DNA from: Miltoncostaea sp036826475
Lineage (GTDB): Bacteria > Actinomycetota > Thermoleophilia > Miltoncostaeales > Miltoncostaeaceae
Reading direction: 5' to 3'
Length of the DNA stretch: 64,000 nt
Assembly: GCA_036826475.1 (NCBI GenBank)
Contig: DAISWG010000014.1
Coordinates: forward strand, 7,660 to 71,659
Part shown: one piece after another, positions 8,754 to 17,239 of the stretch
Numbering within the stretch: position 1 is the first letter of the stretch
Layout of the letters: each line of letters starts with the position of its first letter
Made by a program: the position numbers and the translations under genes
The notes under the pieces: model-generated
Databases searched by the model: none
Seen by the model: the letters and a program-made list of their open reading frames with translations, nothing else
Told to the model about the DNA's origin: nothing

Positions 8754-10241
8754 CTACCGCAGGTGGAGCAGGTCCACCACGCGGGACACGTCGTCGCCGA
8801 GGGGGCGATCGTCGTCCACCGGCGGGACCGCGTCCAGCACCGGCCCCACCGCCACCCGCAGGCCCGGCGCCGGCTCCGTGCCGCGCAGCCACCAGGCCTG
8901 CCGGGCGGCGATGAGCTCGATCGCCGTCACCTCGCGGGCGAGGGCGGCGGCGGCGCGCAGGTTCTCGGCGGCGGCGAAGCCGGCGGACTGCACGTCCTCC
9001 TGCCCCAGGGAGGTGTCGGCCACGCCGACCGACACGGGGGTCGCCCGCCGCCGCAGCTCCGCCACCGCCGCGACGGCCCGCTTGTGCAGGACGACCAGGC
9101 CGGCCCTCGGGCCGGGGACCGGGGTGAGCTGGTCCGGGAGGCCGGTGACGCGGCCGTCGAGCATGCGGTGGACGCGCTGCGCGGCGGTCTCGGCGGTGCG
9201 CGCCAGCGCGGCGGCGGCCCCGTCCATGCCCGCGGCGAGGCCGATCTCGTGGAACGCGCCGGTGCTCACGAAGCGCCCGTCGGCCAGCGCGGGCGAGTCG
9301 TCGGACGCGCCGAGCGCCCGCGCGGAGTCGTCGTCCAGCCGCCCGAGGGTCCGGGCGAGATGCGCGTGCACCTGCGGGACGACGCGGAACGACGTGGGCC
9401 CCTGACTCGGGGACCGGTCGCGGGCGGCGCCGTCCAGCAGGGCGCCGAGGCGCGCGATCACCACGTCGAGGAGGGGGTCGGCGCCGAGCGCCGCGACCGC
9501 CGGCGAGACGGCGTCGAGGGGCACGCCCGAGGCGTCGAGCGAGCAGGCCGCCGCCTCGAGCATCCGGTCGGCCAGCGCGCGGCACTCGCGGGCCCGCACG
9601 ATCGCGAGCGCCAGCGTGCCCGGCGATCCCGCCAGCAGGGCGATGCCCTCCTTCGGGCGGGGCGCGTACGGCGCGGCGCCGCGGGCGTCGAGCGCCGCCG
9701 CGGCGTCCTGGGTGGCGTCGTCGCCGTCGCCGGTGAGGACCCGGCCCACGCCGACCAGCGTCTGGAACGCGTGCGCGAGCGGGATCACCTCGCCCGCGCA
9801 GCCGACGCCGGTCCGCGGGACGGCGGGCGTGAACCCGTCGTTGAGCCGGTCGGCCAGCAGCCGGCAGAGGTCCGCGCTCACCCCCGCCCGGCCGAGGCAG
9901 AACCTGGCGAGCCGCACCGCCACGACGGCGCGGGCCTCCCCCTCGTCCAGCCACGGCGGGGAGCCGACGGCGCGCCCCAGCAGCAGGTTGCGCTGATGCG
10001 CCGCGGCGTCGTCGTCGCCGAGCGCGTGGCCGGCGAAGTGCCCCTGGCCGGTGGTGACGCCGTACACGCTGCCGGCCGACCCGAGCGCCCGCAGCGTCCG
10101 GCGGTGCCCCGCCTCGATCGCGTCGAGCACGTCGTCGCCGAGCCGGACCGGGGCGCCGTCCAGGGCGATCGCGGCCACGTCGTCCGCGGTGGGCCGCCGG
10201 CCGTCGGTCCACACGACCGCCGTGGGTGCTCCGGCCGTCAC
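8754..10241 (-). CDS. Aromatic amino-acid ammonia-lyase (HAL/PAL) homologue lacking the MIO triad
   Basis: 495 residues, close to the family's usual length. Family hallmarks are the N-terminal YGVTTGQG (Tyr60, equivalent to the catalytic loop Tyr), the QRNLLLGRAVG helix and the long all-alpha C-terminal half. HAL/PAL enzymes need Ala-Ser-Gly to form the MIO electrophile in GASGDLAPLAH; here the aligned segment is GCAGEVIPLAH, so C148-A149-G150 replaces Ala-Ser-Gly. The QDxYSxR motif is also altered to QGPTSFR, with T283 in place of the conserved Tyr. A normal lyase activity is therefore unlikely. No hut genes lie nearby. The GTG start overlaps the upstream stop as GTGA. Neighbours are a c-di-GMP protein and a kinase. 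Confidence 0.85.
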   Translation of the reverse strand: MTAGAPTAVVWTDGRRPTADDVAAIALDGAPVRLGDDVLDAIEAGHRRTLRALGSAGSVYGVTTGQGHFAGHALGDDDAAAHQRNLLLGRAVGSPPWLDEGEARAVVAVRLARFCLGRAGVSADLCRLLADRLNDGFTPAVPRTGVGCAGEVIPLAHAFQTLVGVGRVLTGDGDDATQDAAAALDARGAAPYAPRPKEGIALLAGSPGTLALAIVRARECRALADRMLEAAACSLDASGVPLDAVSPAVAALGADPLLDVVIARLGALLDGAARDRSPSQGPTSFRVVPQVHAHLARTLGRLDDDSARALGASDDSPALADGRFVSTGAFHEIGLAAGMDGAAAALARTAETAAQRVHRMLDGRVTGLPDQLTPVPGPRAGLVVLHKRAVAAVAELRRRATPVSVGVADTSLGQEDVQSAGFAAAENLRAAAALAREVTAIELIAARQAWWLRGTEPAPGLRVAVGPVLDAVPPVDDDRPLGDDVSRVVDLLHLR

Positions 10242-11884
10242 GCCCCCCTGGCCGCGGGGACGGCCCGCGACGCGGCCAGCGCCGCCGCCACACCGGGGCA
10301 GAAGCAGGCACCCGCGTCATCGCGCACCGCCGCCAGCGCCGCCTCCGGCGACCATCCCCCGCCGGCGGTGGGCGGCGCGGTGAGGGTGTCCCACCGGTCG
10401 GCGACGGCGAGGATCCTCGCGCCGTCGGGGATGGCCGTCCCCGCCCTGCCGTCCGGCCCGCCCCCGCCGTCCCAGCGCTCACGGTGACCGCGGATCCACT
10501 CCGCCTGCTCGGGCGACAGGGCGTCGGCGGCGATGTCCGCGGAGAGGACCGCCGGGCCGGGACCCGGCCCGGCGCCGCCGACCTCGTGGACGAGGGCGGC
10601 GTCGACGAGGCGCCCGCGGCGGTGCTCGTTCCAGCCCATCGCCAGGGCGATGCCGTCGGCGACGGCCGCGACGCGCTCGCCGTGGGCACGCGCGAGCGGG
10701 TCGCGCACCCCCATGGCGCGCACCAGCGCGCGGATCACGACGGCCGTTGGCGCGACGCCCTCGCCCGCCGGCGGCCCGGGCCCCGACTCGTCGTGCACGC
10801 GCGTGCGGTTCCGGCCGGCCCGCTTGGCCTGGTAGAGCGCCTCGTCGGCCCGCCGGTACAGGTCGATCACGCCGCCGCCGCGGGCGAGCTCGGCGACCCC
10901 GATCGAGACGGTGACCGTGCCCACCCCCGCGATGGGCGCGCCGCCCACGGCGCAGCGGGCCCGCTCGGCGACGGCGCGGGCGCCGCCGAGGCCGGCGTCC
11001 GGGATGATCCAGGCGAACTCCTCGCCGCCCACCCGGGCCAGGACGTCACCGGACCGCGACGCCCCGCGCAGCCGGTCGGCGACCTCCACAAGCACCCGGT
11101 CCCCGGCCATGTGTCCGTGCAGGTCGTTCACCGCCTTGAAGTGGTCGACGTCGATCACGGCGAGCGCCAGGCGGCGGCCGTGGCGGCGGGCGCGCTCGGC
11201 CTCGGACCCCAGCGCCGAGTGGAAGGTGCGGTGGTTCGCGAGGCCGGTGAGCGGGTCGCTCATGGCGAGGTGGGCGAGCCGGGCGTTGGCCTCGGCGTTG
11301 CCGATCGCGACGCCGGCGATCTCGGCGAAGTAGGCCAGGTGCTCCTCGGCGCCCTCCGGGAACGGCGCGTCCCCGGTGGTCGCGGCGACGAGCGCACCCC
11401 ACAGCTCCTCGCCCACGAACACCGGCGCCCCGATCCCGCCGCGGTAGACCGGGCTGATCCAGTACCTGCTGGAGTTCTCCCGGCCGAGCGGGCGCGGAAC
11501 CCCCTCCACCCGCGCGGGCGCCCTGGTCGTGAACACGGCGGGGATGACGCCGCGCGGCAGCATCCCGTGGACGGCCCCGACGGGGGCCGCCTCGATGCCG
11601 TGGGTGCCGACGATCGCGACCTCGTCGCCCGTGAACCGGAACACGAAGCCCTGCTCGGCCCGCATCAGGGCCGCCGCCTCGCGCGCGGCCAGGTTCAGCG
11701 CCGCGGTGGGGTCGTCTCCCGTCACCACGGCCGCGGCGACGCGCCGCAGGCTGGCGCGCTCGGCCGCCATCCACCCCTCCTGGGAGACGTCGGCGATCGG
11801 TGAGGCGCTCGACTCCACGCCGTCCCCATCGGCATGGCGGGCCGATCCCGCGAGGTCGCCCAGCGAGGGTGCGCGAGGGCGCAC
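10238..11884 (-). CDS. GAF-GGDEF-degenerate HD-GYP protein (diguanylate cyclase)
   Basis: 548 residues from the preferred start. An N-terminal GAF-like sensor (about 40-190) precedes a GGDEF domain with an intact RVGGEEF active site at about 286-290 and the DVDHFKAVND metal loop, so it should make c-di-GMP. The C-terminal HD-GYP fold is degenerate: HD is HE (433-434, VHEVGG) and GYP is GGP (HRERWDGGGGPDG, 467-479), so phosphodiesterase activity is doubtful. I chose GTG at 11884 because AGGAG lies 7 bases upstream and the priA TGA ends one base before it; an ATG at 11908 is the alternative. No membrane helix. Confidence 0.88.
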   Translation of the reverse strand: MRPRAPSLGDLAGSARHADGDGVESSASPIADVSQEGWMAAERASLRRVAAAVVTGDDPTAALNLAAREAAALMRAEQGFVFRFTGDEVAIVGTHGIEAAPVGAVHGMLPRGVIPAVFTTRAPARVEGVPRPLGRENSSRYWISPVYRGGIGAPVFVGEELWGALVAATTGDAPFPEGAEEHLAYFAEIAGVAIGNAEANARLAHLAMSDPLTGLANHRTFHSALGSEAERARRHGRRLALAVIDVDHFKAVNDLHGHMAGDRVLVEVADRLRGASRSGDVLARVGGEEFAWIIPDAGLGGARAVAERARCAVGGAPIAGVGTVTVSIGVAELARGGGVIDLYRRADEALYQAKRAGRNRTRVHDESGPGPPAGEGVAPTAVVIRALVRAMGVRDPLARAHGERVAAVADGIALAMGWNEHRRGRLVDAALVHEVGGAGPGPGPAVLSADIAADALSPEQAEWIRGHRERWDGGGGPDGRAGTAIPDGARILAVADRWDTLTAPPTAGGGWSPEAALAAVRDDAGACFCPGVAAALAASRAVPAARGA

Positions 11885-11885
11885 G

Positions 11886-14105
11886 TCAGGTCTCCTGGGG
11901 GTCCACATCAACCCCCGCGCGCACCCCGGCGCGGCGCAGCTCCCCCTCCCACGCCGCGAGGGTACTGCGGATGTGGGGCGTCACCAAGGTCGCCCTCTCG
12001 GCCGCCAGCAGGATGGCCGCGCGCGTGCGCCCGCGCAGCCGGTGCAGGGGCGCGGGCCCCCGGACCCGCACGGCGGGGGCCGCCCCCCGCAGCTCGTCGG
12101 CGATGCCCGACGCGCAGCGCGCGACGGCGTCGGCGGCCTCGCCCTCGACCACGATGCGCACGAGGTGGCTGTACGGCGGCAGGTCGTGGGCCCTCCGGCG
12201 CGCGAGCTCGCCGTCCAGGAACTCCTCGACGGCGTGGCGGGCGCCGAGGTGCACGACGCGGGCGGCGGGCTCGTGCGCCTGCACGAACACCCGGGCCGGC
12301 TCGCCGCGGCGCCCGGCGCGGCCCGCGATCTGCACGATCAGCGCGAACGCCCGCTCCTCCGAGCGGAACCCGGCGAACTGGAGCGGTGCGTCGGCGTCGA
12401 CCACCGCCGCCACCGTCACGTCGGGCAGGTCGTGCCCCTTCGCGACCATCTGGGTGCCGAGGAGGATCGCGGGACCGGGCCGCGCGAACTCCTCCAGCAG
12501 GCGCGCCACCGCGCCGCGGCCCGACGCGCTGGACGCGTCCATCCGCACCAGCCGGGCCATCGGCACCAGCCGCGCGAGCGCCCGCTCCACCCCCTGCGCG
12601 CCCGTGCCCTGCCGGACGATCGCGGCGGCGTGGCAGCTCGGGCACACCCCGGGCACGTGCTCCTCGCGCCCGCAGTGGTGGCAGACGAGCCGGGCCGGTC
12701 GGTCGTGGTGGACGAGGGCGACGTCGCAGTCGGGGCAGCGCGCGATCCACCCGCACTCGCGGCAGAGGGCCATGAGCGCGAAGCCGCGCCGGGTGGCGAG
12801 CACGATGGCCTTCTCACCCCGGAGCATGGCGTCGTGGAGCGCCGACGCGAGCGGCCGCGAGACCGGCCCGGCGCCCTGGCGGCGCATGTCGACGATCTCC
12901 GCGGTCGGCAGCGGCGAGCCGTCGGCGCGGGCCGGCAGCGAGAGCCGCGGCAGCGCCCTCCACGTCTCCGGCCGTGGCGTCGCGCTGCCGTAGACCACCG
13001 CCGCGCCCGCCCGGCTGCCCCGGAGGGCGGCGACCTGGCGGGCGTCGTACCGCGGCGAGGAGTCCTGCTTGTAGGAGCCGTCGTGCTCCTCGTCCACCAC
13101 GATCAGGCCGAGGCGCGGCACGGGGGCGAACACGGCGCTCCGGGCGCCGAGCACCACGTCGGCCTCCCCCTCCCGCACCCGGCGGTGCTCCGCGGCCCGC
13201 TGGGCGGGCGTCAGCGCGGAGTGCCACACCGCCACGCCCGGCCCCAGGCGGGCGCGCAGACGGCCCAGCAGCTGCGGGGTGAGCGCGATCTCGGGGACGA
13301 GCACGATGGCCCCCCTCCCCCGCGCCCGGGCGGCCTCGATCGCGTGGAGGTACACCTCGGTCTTGCCCGACCCGGTCACCCCGTGCAGCAGGTGGGGGCC
13401 GCCGCCATCGTCGATCGCCGCGACGAGCGCCGCCACCGCGCGGGCCTGGTCGGGCGTCAGGGTCGGCGGCCGGGAGCGGGGCCCCGCCGCGCCGGCCTCC
13501 GCCCCGCGAGCCGCCTCCAGCGCGAGCACGCCCGCCCGCGCCATGGCCCGCACCGTGGGCATCGTGGTGCCGGCGCGGCGCACCAGCTCGGCCGCCGCTA
13601 GCGTGCCGCCCGCCGCGTGGAGCGCCTCGGCCACCTCGCGGCGGCGGGCCGACCCGGCATCCCGCGGCTCGGCGAGCGGCCGCGCGGTCAGGACCTCGCG
13701 GGGACCCGAGGGCGGAGGGGCGAGCCGCCACGACCCGTCCGGCGCCCGCCGGAGCGCGCCCCCGCCCCCGGGCGGCAGCACCAGCCGCAGGCAGGTCGCC
13801 GCCGGCGCCACGTAGTACCGCGCCATCCATGCCGCCAGCTCCAGCAGGTCGGGCGCCACCGGCGGCGCCTCCACCACGCCCGCGATGGGCTGGAGGCGCC
13901 CCTCGTGGGTCGGGGCGTCGCGGCCGACGACCACCCCGAGGATCCGGCGCGGTCCCAGGGGGCACGCGACGAGCGCGCCGGCCACGGCGGCCCCGGAGAG
14001 CTCCTCCGGGACCGCGTAGTCGAGCACCCGGTCGAGGCCGCGCGCGGCGACGAGCGGCAGGACCTGCGCGGCGCGCGGCGCCGCCGCCGCCCCCAGGCCG
14101 GGCAG
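11886..14105 (-). CDS. priA: Primosomal protein N' (replication restart helicase PriA)
   Basis: 3'-5' helicase that restarts stalled forks. About 739 residues. An N-terminal DNA-binding domain (QVLPLVAARGLDRVLDYAVPE) precedes an intact Walker A GVTGSGKTEVY and Walker B DEEHDGSYKQ. Eight zinc cysteines follow in CRECGW, CPDC, CHHC and CPSC, then helicase motifs AKGHDLPDVT and QIAGRAGRR. Unlike mycobacterial PriA, the ATPase motifs are intact. The start is uncertain: between the metK stop and the first conserved strand there is no ATG, GTG or TTG. The CTG at 14105, about 12 bases after a GGAGG, is my working choice; CTG at 14096 is possible. Confidence 0.9.
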   Translation of the reverse strand: MPGLGAAAAPRAAQVLPLVAARGLDRVLDYAVPEELSGAAVAGALVACPLGPRRILGVVVGRDAPTHEGRLQPIAGVVEAPPVAPDLLELAAWMARYYVAPAATCLRLVLPPGGGGALRRAPDGSWRLAPPPSGPREVLTARPLAEPRDAGSARRREVAEALHAAGGTLAAAELVRRAGTTMPTVRAMARAGVLALEAARGAEAGAAGPRSRPPTLTPDQARAVAALVAAIDDGGGPHLLHGVTGSGKTEVYLHAIEAARARGRGAIVLVPEIALTPQLLGRLRARLGPGVAVWHSALTPAQRAAEHRRVREGEADVVLGARSAVFAPVPRLGLIVVDEEHDGSYKQDSSPRYDARQVAALRGSRAGAAVVYGSATPRPETWRALPRLSLPARADGSPLPTAEIVDMRRQGAGPVSRPLASALHDAMLRGEKAIVLATRRGFALMALCRECGWIARCPDCDVALVHHDRPARLVCHHCGREEHVPGVCPSCHAAAIVRQGTGAQGVERALARLVPMARLVRMDASSASGRGAVARLLEEFARPGPAILLGTQMVAKGHDLPDVTVAAVVDADAPLQFAGFRSEERAFALIVQIAGRAGRRGEPARVFVQAHEPAARVVHLGARHAVEEFLDGELARRRAHDLPPYSHLVRIVVEGEAADAVARCASGIADELRGAAPAVRVRGPAPLHRLRGRTRAAILLAAERATLVTPHIRSTLAAWEGELRRAGVRAGVDVDPQET

Positions 14106-14127
14106 CCGGGCCGCGGCCGCCTCCGGC

Positions 14128-15324
14128 TCAGCCGCTGGCGGCGATGCGCCCCGCGGCCTCGCGGCCGATGTCGGTGTTCTCCCAGGTGAAGTCCGGGTCG
14201 GTGCGGCCGAAGTGGCCGTACGCCGCGGTCTTCTGGTAGATCGGCCGGCGCAGGTCGAGCCGCTCGACGATGGCGGCGGGACGCAGGTCGAACCGCTCGT
14301 CGATCCACTGGGCGATGAGCTCCGGCGAGCGGGTCTCGGTGCCGAAGGTCTCGACCGAGACGGACACCGGGTGGGCGACGCCGATGGCGTAGGCCACCTG
14401 CACCTCGCATCGCCGGGCGAAGCCGGCGGCCACGACGTTCTTCGCCACCCAGCGCGCCGCATACGCCGCCGAGCGGTCGACCTTCGAGGGGTCCTTGCCG
14501 CTGAACGCGCCGCCGCCGTGGCGGGCCATGCCGCCGTAGGTGTCGACGATGATCTTGCGGCCGGTCAGACCGGCGTCGCCGAGCGGGCCGCCCACCACGA
14601 AGAGGCCGGTGGGGTTGATGTAGAAGTCGATGCCCTTCTCCCGCCACATCCCGAAGTCCGAGAGGACCGGCTTGACGACGTTCTGGATGACCTCGTCGCG
14701 GAGCAGGTCCTGGGACACCTCGGGCGCGTGCTGGGTGGAGATGACGACGGACGTGACCTCGGTCGGGACCCCGTCCACGTAGCGCACCGTGACCTGCGAC
14801 TTCCCGTCGGGCCGCAGGTACTTCATGTCCTCGCGGCGCATGGCGGCCAGGCGCTCGCCCAGCCGGTGGGCGAGCGTGATCGGCAGGGGCATCAGCTCGG
14901 GCGTCTCGTCGCTGGCGTAGCCGAACATGAGCCCCTGGTCGCCCGCGCCCTGCAGGTCGTACGGGTCGGTCTTCGCGCCGCCGCGCGCCTCGAGCGCGGT
15001 GTTCACGCCCTGGGCGATGTCGGGGCTCTGCTCGTCGAGCGCGACCGACACGCCGCAGGTCTCGGCGTCGAATCCGTACTTGGCCCGCGTGTACCCGATC
15101 CTCCGGATCGTGGAGCGCACGATCGACGGGATGTCGACGTAGGTCGACGTGGAGATCTCGCCGGCCACCATCACCTGGCCCGTCGTGATGAGCGTCTCGC
15201 AGGCGACCCGGCCCATCGGATCGTCGCGCAGGACGGCGTCCAGGACCCCATCCGAGATCTGGTCGGCGATCTTGTCGGGGTGCCCCTCGGTGACGGACTC
15301 CGAGGTGAACAGGTACTGACCCAT
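14128..15324 (-). CDS. metK: S-adenosylmethionine synthetase
   Basis: Makes SAM from Met and ATP; cytosolic tetramer. 398 residues, normal length. The three domains carry ESVTEGHPDKIADQISD at the N-terminus, the ATP motif GAGDQGLMFGY in the middle and the P-loop-like GGGAFSGKDPSKVDRS at the end. The ATG at 15324 has AGGAG 11 bases upstream. It heads the metK-priA transcription unit; a -10-like TATGCT about 40 bases upstream is its likely promoter. No SAM riboswitch fits in the short leader. Confidence 0.98.
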   Translation of the reverse strand: MGQYLFTSESVTEGHPDKIADQISDGVLDAVLRDDPMGRVACETLITTGQVMVAGEISTSTYVDIPSIVRSTIRRIGYTRAKYGFDAETCGVSVALDEQSPDIAQGVNTALEARGGAKTDPYDLQGAGDQGLMFGYASDETPELMPLPITLAHRLGERLAAMRREDMKYLRPDGKSQVTVRYVDGVPTEVTSVVISTQHAPEVSQDLLRDEVIQNVVKPVLSDFGMWREKGIDFYINPTGLFVVGGPLGDAGLTGRKIIVDTYGGMARHGGGAFSGKDPSKVDRSAAYAARWVAKNVVAAGFARRCEVQVAYAIGVAHPVSVSVETFGTETRSPELIAQWIDERFDLRPAAIVERLDLRRPIYQKTAAYGHFGRTDPDFTWENTDIGREAAGRIAASG

Positions 15325-15363
15325 GTGGCGTGCGTCTCCTGTCGGAAAATCGGGAAGACGGCG

Positions 15364-15369
15364 AGCATA
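15364..15369 (-). promoter_or_regulatory. Putative metK -10 box
   Basis: TATGCT on the minus strand, with a weak -35 (GTCAGG at 15388-15393, spacing 18). The predicted transcript start would leave a leader of about 33 bases carrying AGGAG. The -35 overlaps the CAGGGG/CCCCTG hairpin, so termination and initiation signals are interleaved. Confidence 0.35.
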
Positions 15370-15370
15370 A

Positions 15371-15391
15371 CAGGGGTCCTGCGCGCCCCTG
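15371..15391. terminator. Short hairpin upstream of metK
   Basis: Inverted repeat CAGGGG (15371-15376) and CCCCTG (15386-15391) with a 9-base loop. It is second in a tandem pair after the lipoprotein gene and lacks a T-tract. Confidence 0.35.
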
Positions 15392-15397
15392 ACACGG

Positions 15398-15434
15398 CGA
15401 CGGGGGCCCCGCGCCATGCGCGAGACCCCCGTCG
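15398..15434. terminator. Strong hairpin downstream of the DUF3352 lipoprotein gene
   Basis: Perfect 9-bp stem, CGACGGGGG (15398-15406) and CCCCCGTCG (15426-15434). The loop contains a further GCGC-CAT-GCGC foldback. It lies 31 bases past the lipoprotein stop and before metK, as expected of an intrinsic terminator in a high-GC genome that lacks U-tracts. Confidence 0.6.
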
Positions 15435-15464
15435 TGGAGCGGGATCCGGGCGAACGCCCGGCGG

Positions 15465-17117
15465 CTACGGCGCCAGCCGGACGAACACCTCGAAGGTCGG
15501 GGTGTCGCCGCCCGTCGTCCATGCCGCGAGGCTCTTCACGGGCTTCAGGTTGGCCAGCGTCTTCGCGTCGGCCCGGTCGAACGCATCGAACGTGTCGGCG
15601 GTGCTGATCAGCTCCTGCGCGTTGAGCCACAGGACCGAGGTCACCTCGTCGGGCATGCCGCTGACGCCGGCCTGGTAGGCGGCGGACGCCGACAGCGGCG
15701 ACGCCGGGCGCTGGACCGCGGTGACCGCCGGGACGTTGGTGCCGACGATCGCCAGGTCGCCGTCCACGCCGTAGACCACGCCGGCCTCCGGCGACAGCGG
15801 CAGTCGCCAGCCCTGCACGCCGGCGGCGAGCGGGACCTGCTGCCACGCCGGCAGCGTCGTGTCGGGGCTGAAGGTCCGCAGCAGGGCGGGGACGCCGACG
15901 CGGAGCTTGTCGAGCGTCGCCTGCGCCCGGGCGCCGTCGTCCACCTGCAGCGCGAGCGCGGCGCCCGGCTTGGGACCGCCGGTCACGACGATGGCGTGCT
16001 CGCCGGAGGTGAGCGCCGACAGGTCGTCGGTGGTGACGCCGAGCAGCTGCGGGAGCTGGCCGGCGAACGCGTCGATCTGCTTCTGGACGTCCTCGCCCTG
16101 GGAGGCGCGGACCTGCGCCAGGAGCGTGGAGACGCTGCCGGCGAGGTTGTCGAAGCCGAGGTAGGCGATCGCGTCGGCGGGGGCGCGGTCGTCGAGGGTG
16201 GGGCTGAACGAGGAGGCGCCGGTGTCCGGCGCGCCCATCACGACGCCCTTCACCCGGGCGCCGTCGGGCTCGGCGGCGATCGACGCCGCCACGACCGCGT
16301 TCTGGTAGTCGCCGAGGCCGAGCTGCTCGAGCTGGGGCGTGGCGGTGCCGGCCTGCCGGACGAGCGAGCCGACGTCGATGTACGCCTGGCCGAAGACGTC
16401 GGCCGGGAGCTTCGCGAGCGCGTCGGTGAACTTGGACTGCCCGGCGAGGGTCTGGTCGCCGCCCGCCGCGTGCGCGTCGAGGGCCTTGTACAGCTGGCCC
16501 GTGCTGTTGGCGACGACGAGCGCGCCGTCGGCGACGGCGGTGACCGTGTCGTCGTCGGGCTGCTGGTAGTACGCGACGCCGTCGTGCTCGCCGGCCTTGG
16601 TGGCGCCGCCCCGGACCAGGAGGGCCGTGACGGCGTCCTCCTTGCCCTCCGCGATGTCCACGACGCCCACGACCTGGGTGTCGTCGGCCGCCCCCGCGGC
16701 CGCGCCGGCCGCCGCCTCCGGGTCACTGGAGGTGATGGAGCCCTGGATCGCGCTGGTGTCCGGGATGTCGATCACCGCGACGGCGGCGCGGTCGCCCAGC
16801 AGCGGCTTGACGTCGCGGTCGAAGTTGACGTCCTCGCCCTGCAGCTCCTGCTCGAGCTCCTTCCGGAACTCGGGGTACGCCGGGAAGAGCGTGGCCAGCT
16901 CGTCGATCTGCGTCCACTGGGGCCCGTCGAGGTCGGTGGTGACCTCGAGGTAGAACGGACTGTCCGCCGGGACGAAGGACGCGACGTCCCCCGCCGTCGA
17001 GCCGGTCTCGGAGGAGCCGCCGCAGCCCGCGACCGCCAGCGTCGCGCCGGCGAGCGCACCGGTGGCCAGCACCACGGCCCGTCGACGCCGCAGCGTCTCC
17101 ATCAACTGAACGGCCAT
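15465..17117 (-). CDS. Secreted lipoprotein, DUF3352 family
   Basis: 550 residues. Arg-rich N-terminus, hydrophobic stretch and lipobox LAVAG-C32 indicate lipidation and anchoring at the outer face of the membrane. The mature part resembles DUF3352 proteins (opening ADVASFVPADSPFYLEV-type segment, repeated alpha/beta modules, LADxxxAIAYLGFDN-like strand). Function of the family is unknown. GGAGG lies 9 bases before the ATG at 17117. It is flanked by hairpins on both sides and so probably forms its own transcription unit between der and metK. Confidence 0.88.
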   Translation of the reverse strand: MAVQLMETLRRRRAVVLATGALAGATLAVAGCGGSSETGSTAGDVASFVPADSPFYLEVTTDLDGPQWTQIDELATLFPAYPEFRKELEQELQGEDVNFDRDVKPLLGDRAAVAVIDIPDTSAIQGSITSSDPEAAAGAAAGAADDTQVVGVVDIAEGKEDAVTALLVRGGATKAGEHDGVAYYQQPDDDTVTAVADGALVVANSTGQLYKALDAHAAGGDQTLAGQSKFTDALAKLPADVFGQAYIDVGSLVRQAGTATPQLEQLGLGDYQNAVVAASIAAEPDGARVKGVVMGAPDTGASSFSPTLDDRAPADAIAYLGFDNLAGSVSTLLAQVRASQGEDVQKQIDAFAGQLPQLLGVTTDDLSALTSGEHAIVVTGGPKPGAALALQVDDGARAQATLDKLRVGVPALLRTFSPDTTLPAWQQVPLAAGVQGWRLPLSPEAGVVYGVDGDLAIVGTNVPAVTAVQRPASPLSASAAYQAGVSGMPDEVTSVLWLNAQELISTADTFDAFDRADAKTLANLKPVKSLAAWTTGGDTPTFEVFVRLAP

Positions 17118-17178
17118 GCGGGGGGACCTCCGGGATCGGGAAGGGGCGACGGTTTTCCGACAGTAGCAACGCCCTCAT

Positions 17179-17194
17179 CGGCCGCTAACGGCCG
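17179..17194. terminator. Hairpin between der and the lipoprotein gene
   Basis: CGGCCG (17179-17184), loop CTAA, CGGCCG (17189-17194). A compact 6-bp stem 46 bases past the der stop; possible terminator or attenuator, no T-tract. Confidence 0.4.
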
Positions 17195-17239
17195 TCCGTA
17201 AAGGCTCGGCCAAGACCCCCGACCAGCTTGCGCGGGCCC

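Noticed and set aside
11908..11911. TTG/ATG start for the GGDEF gene overlapping priA by 23-26 bases
   Set aside because: GTG at 11884 has AGGAG at proper spacing and follows the priA stop by one base; the earlier codons have no such site, though they cannot be excluded.
15325..15460. Possible SAM riboswitch in front of metK
   Set aside because: The predicted leader is only about 33 bases and the hairpins present are simple terminator-like stems, without the SAM aptamer helices.
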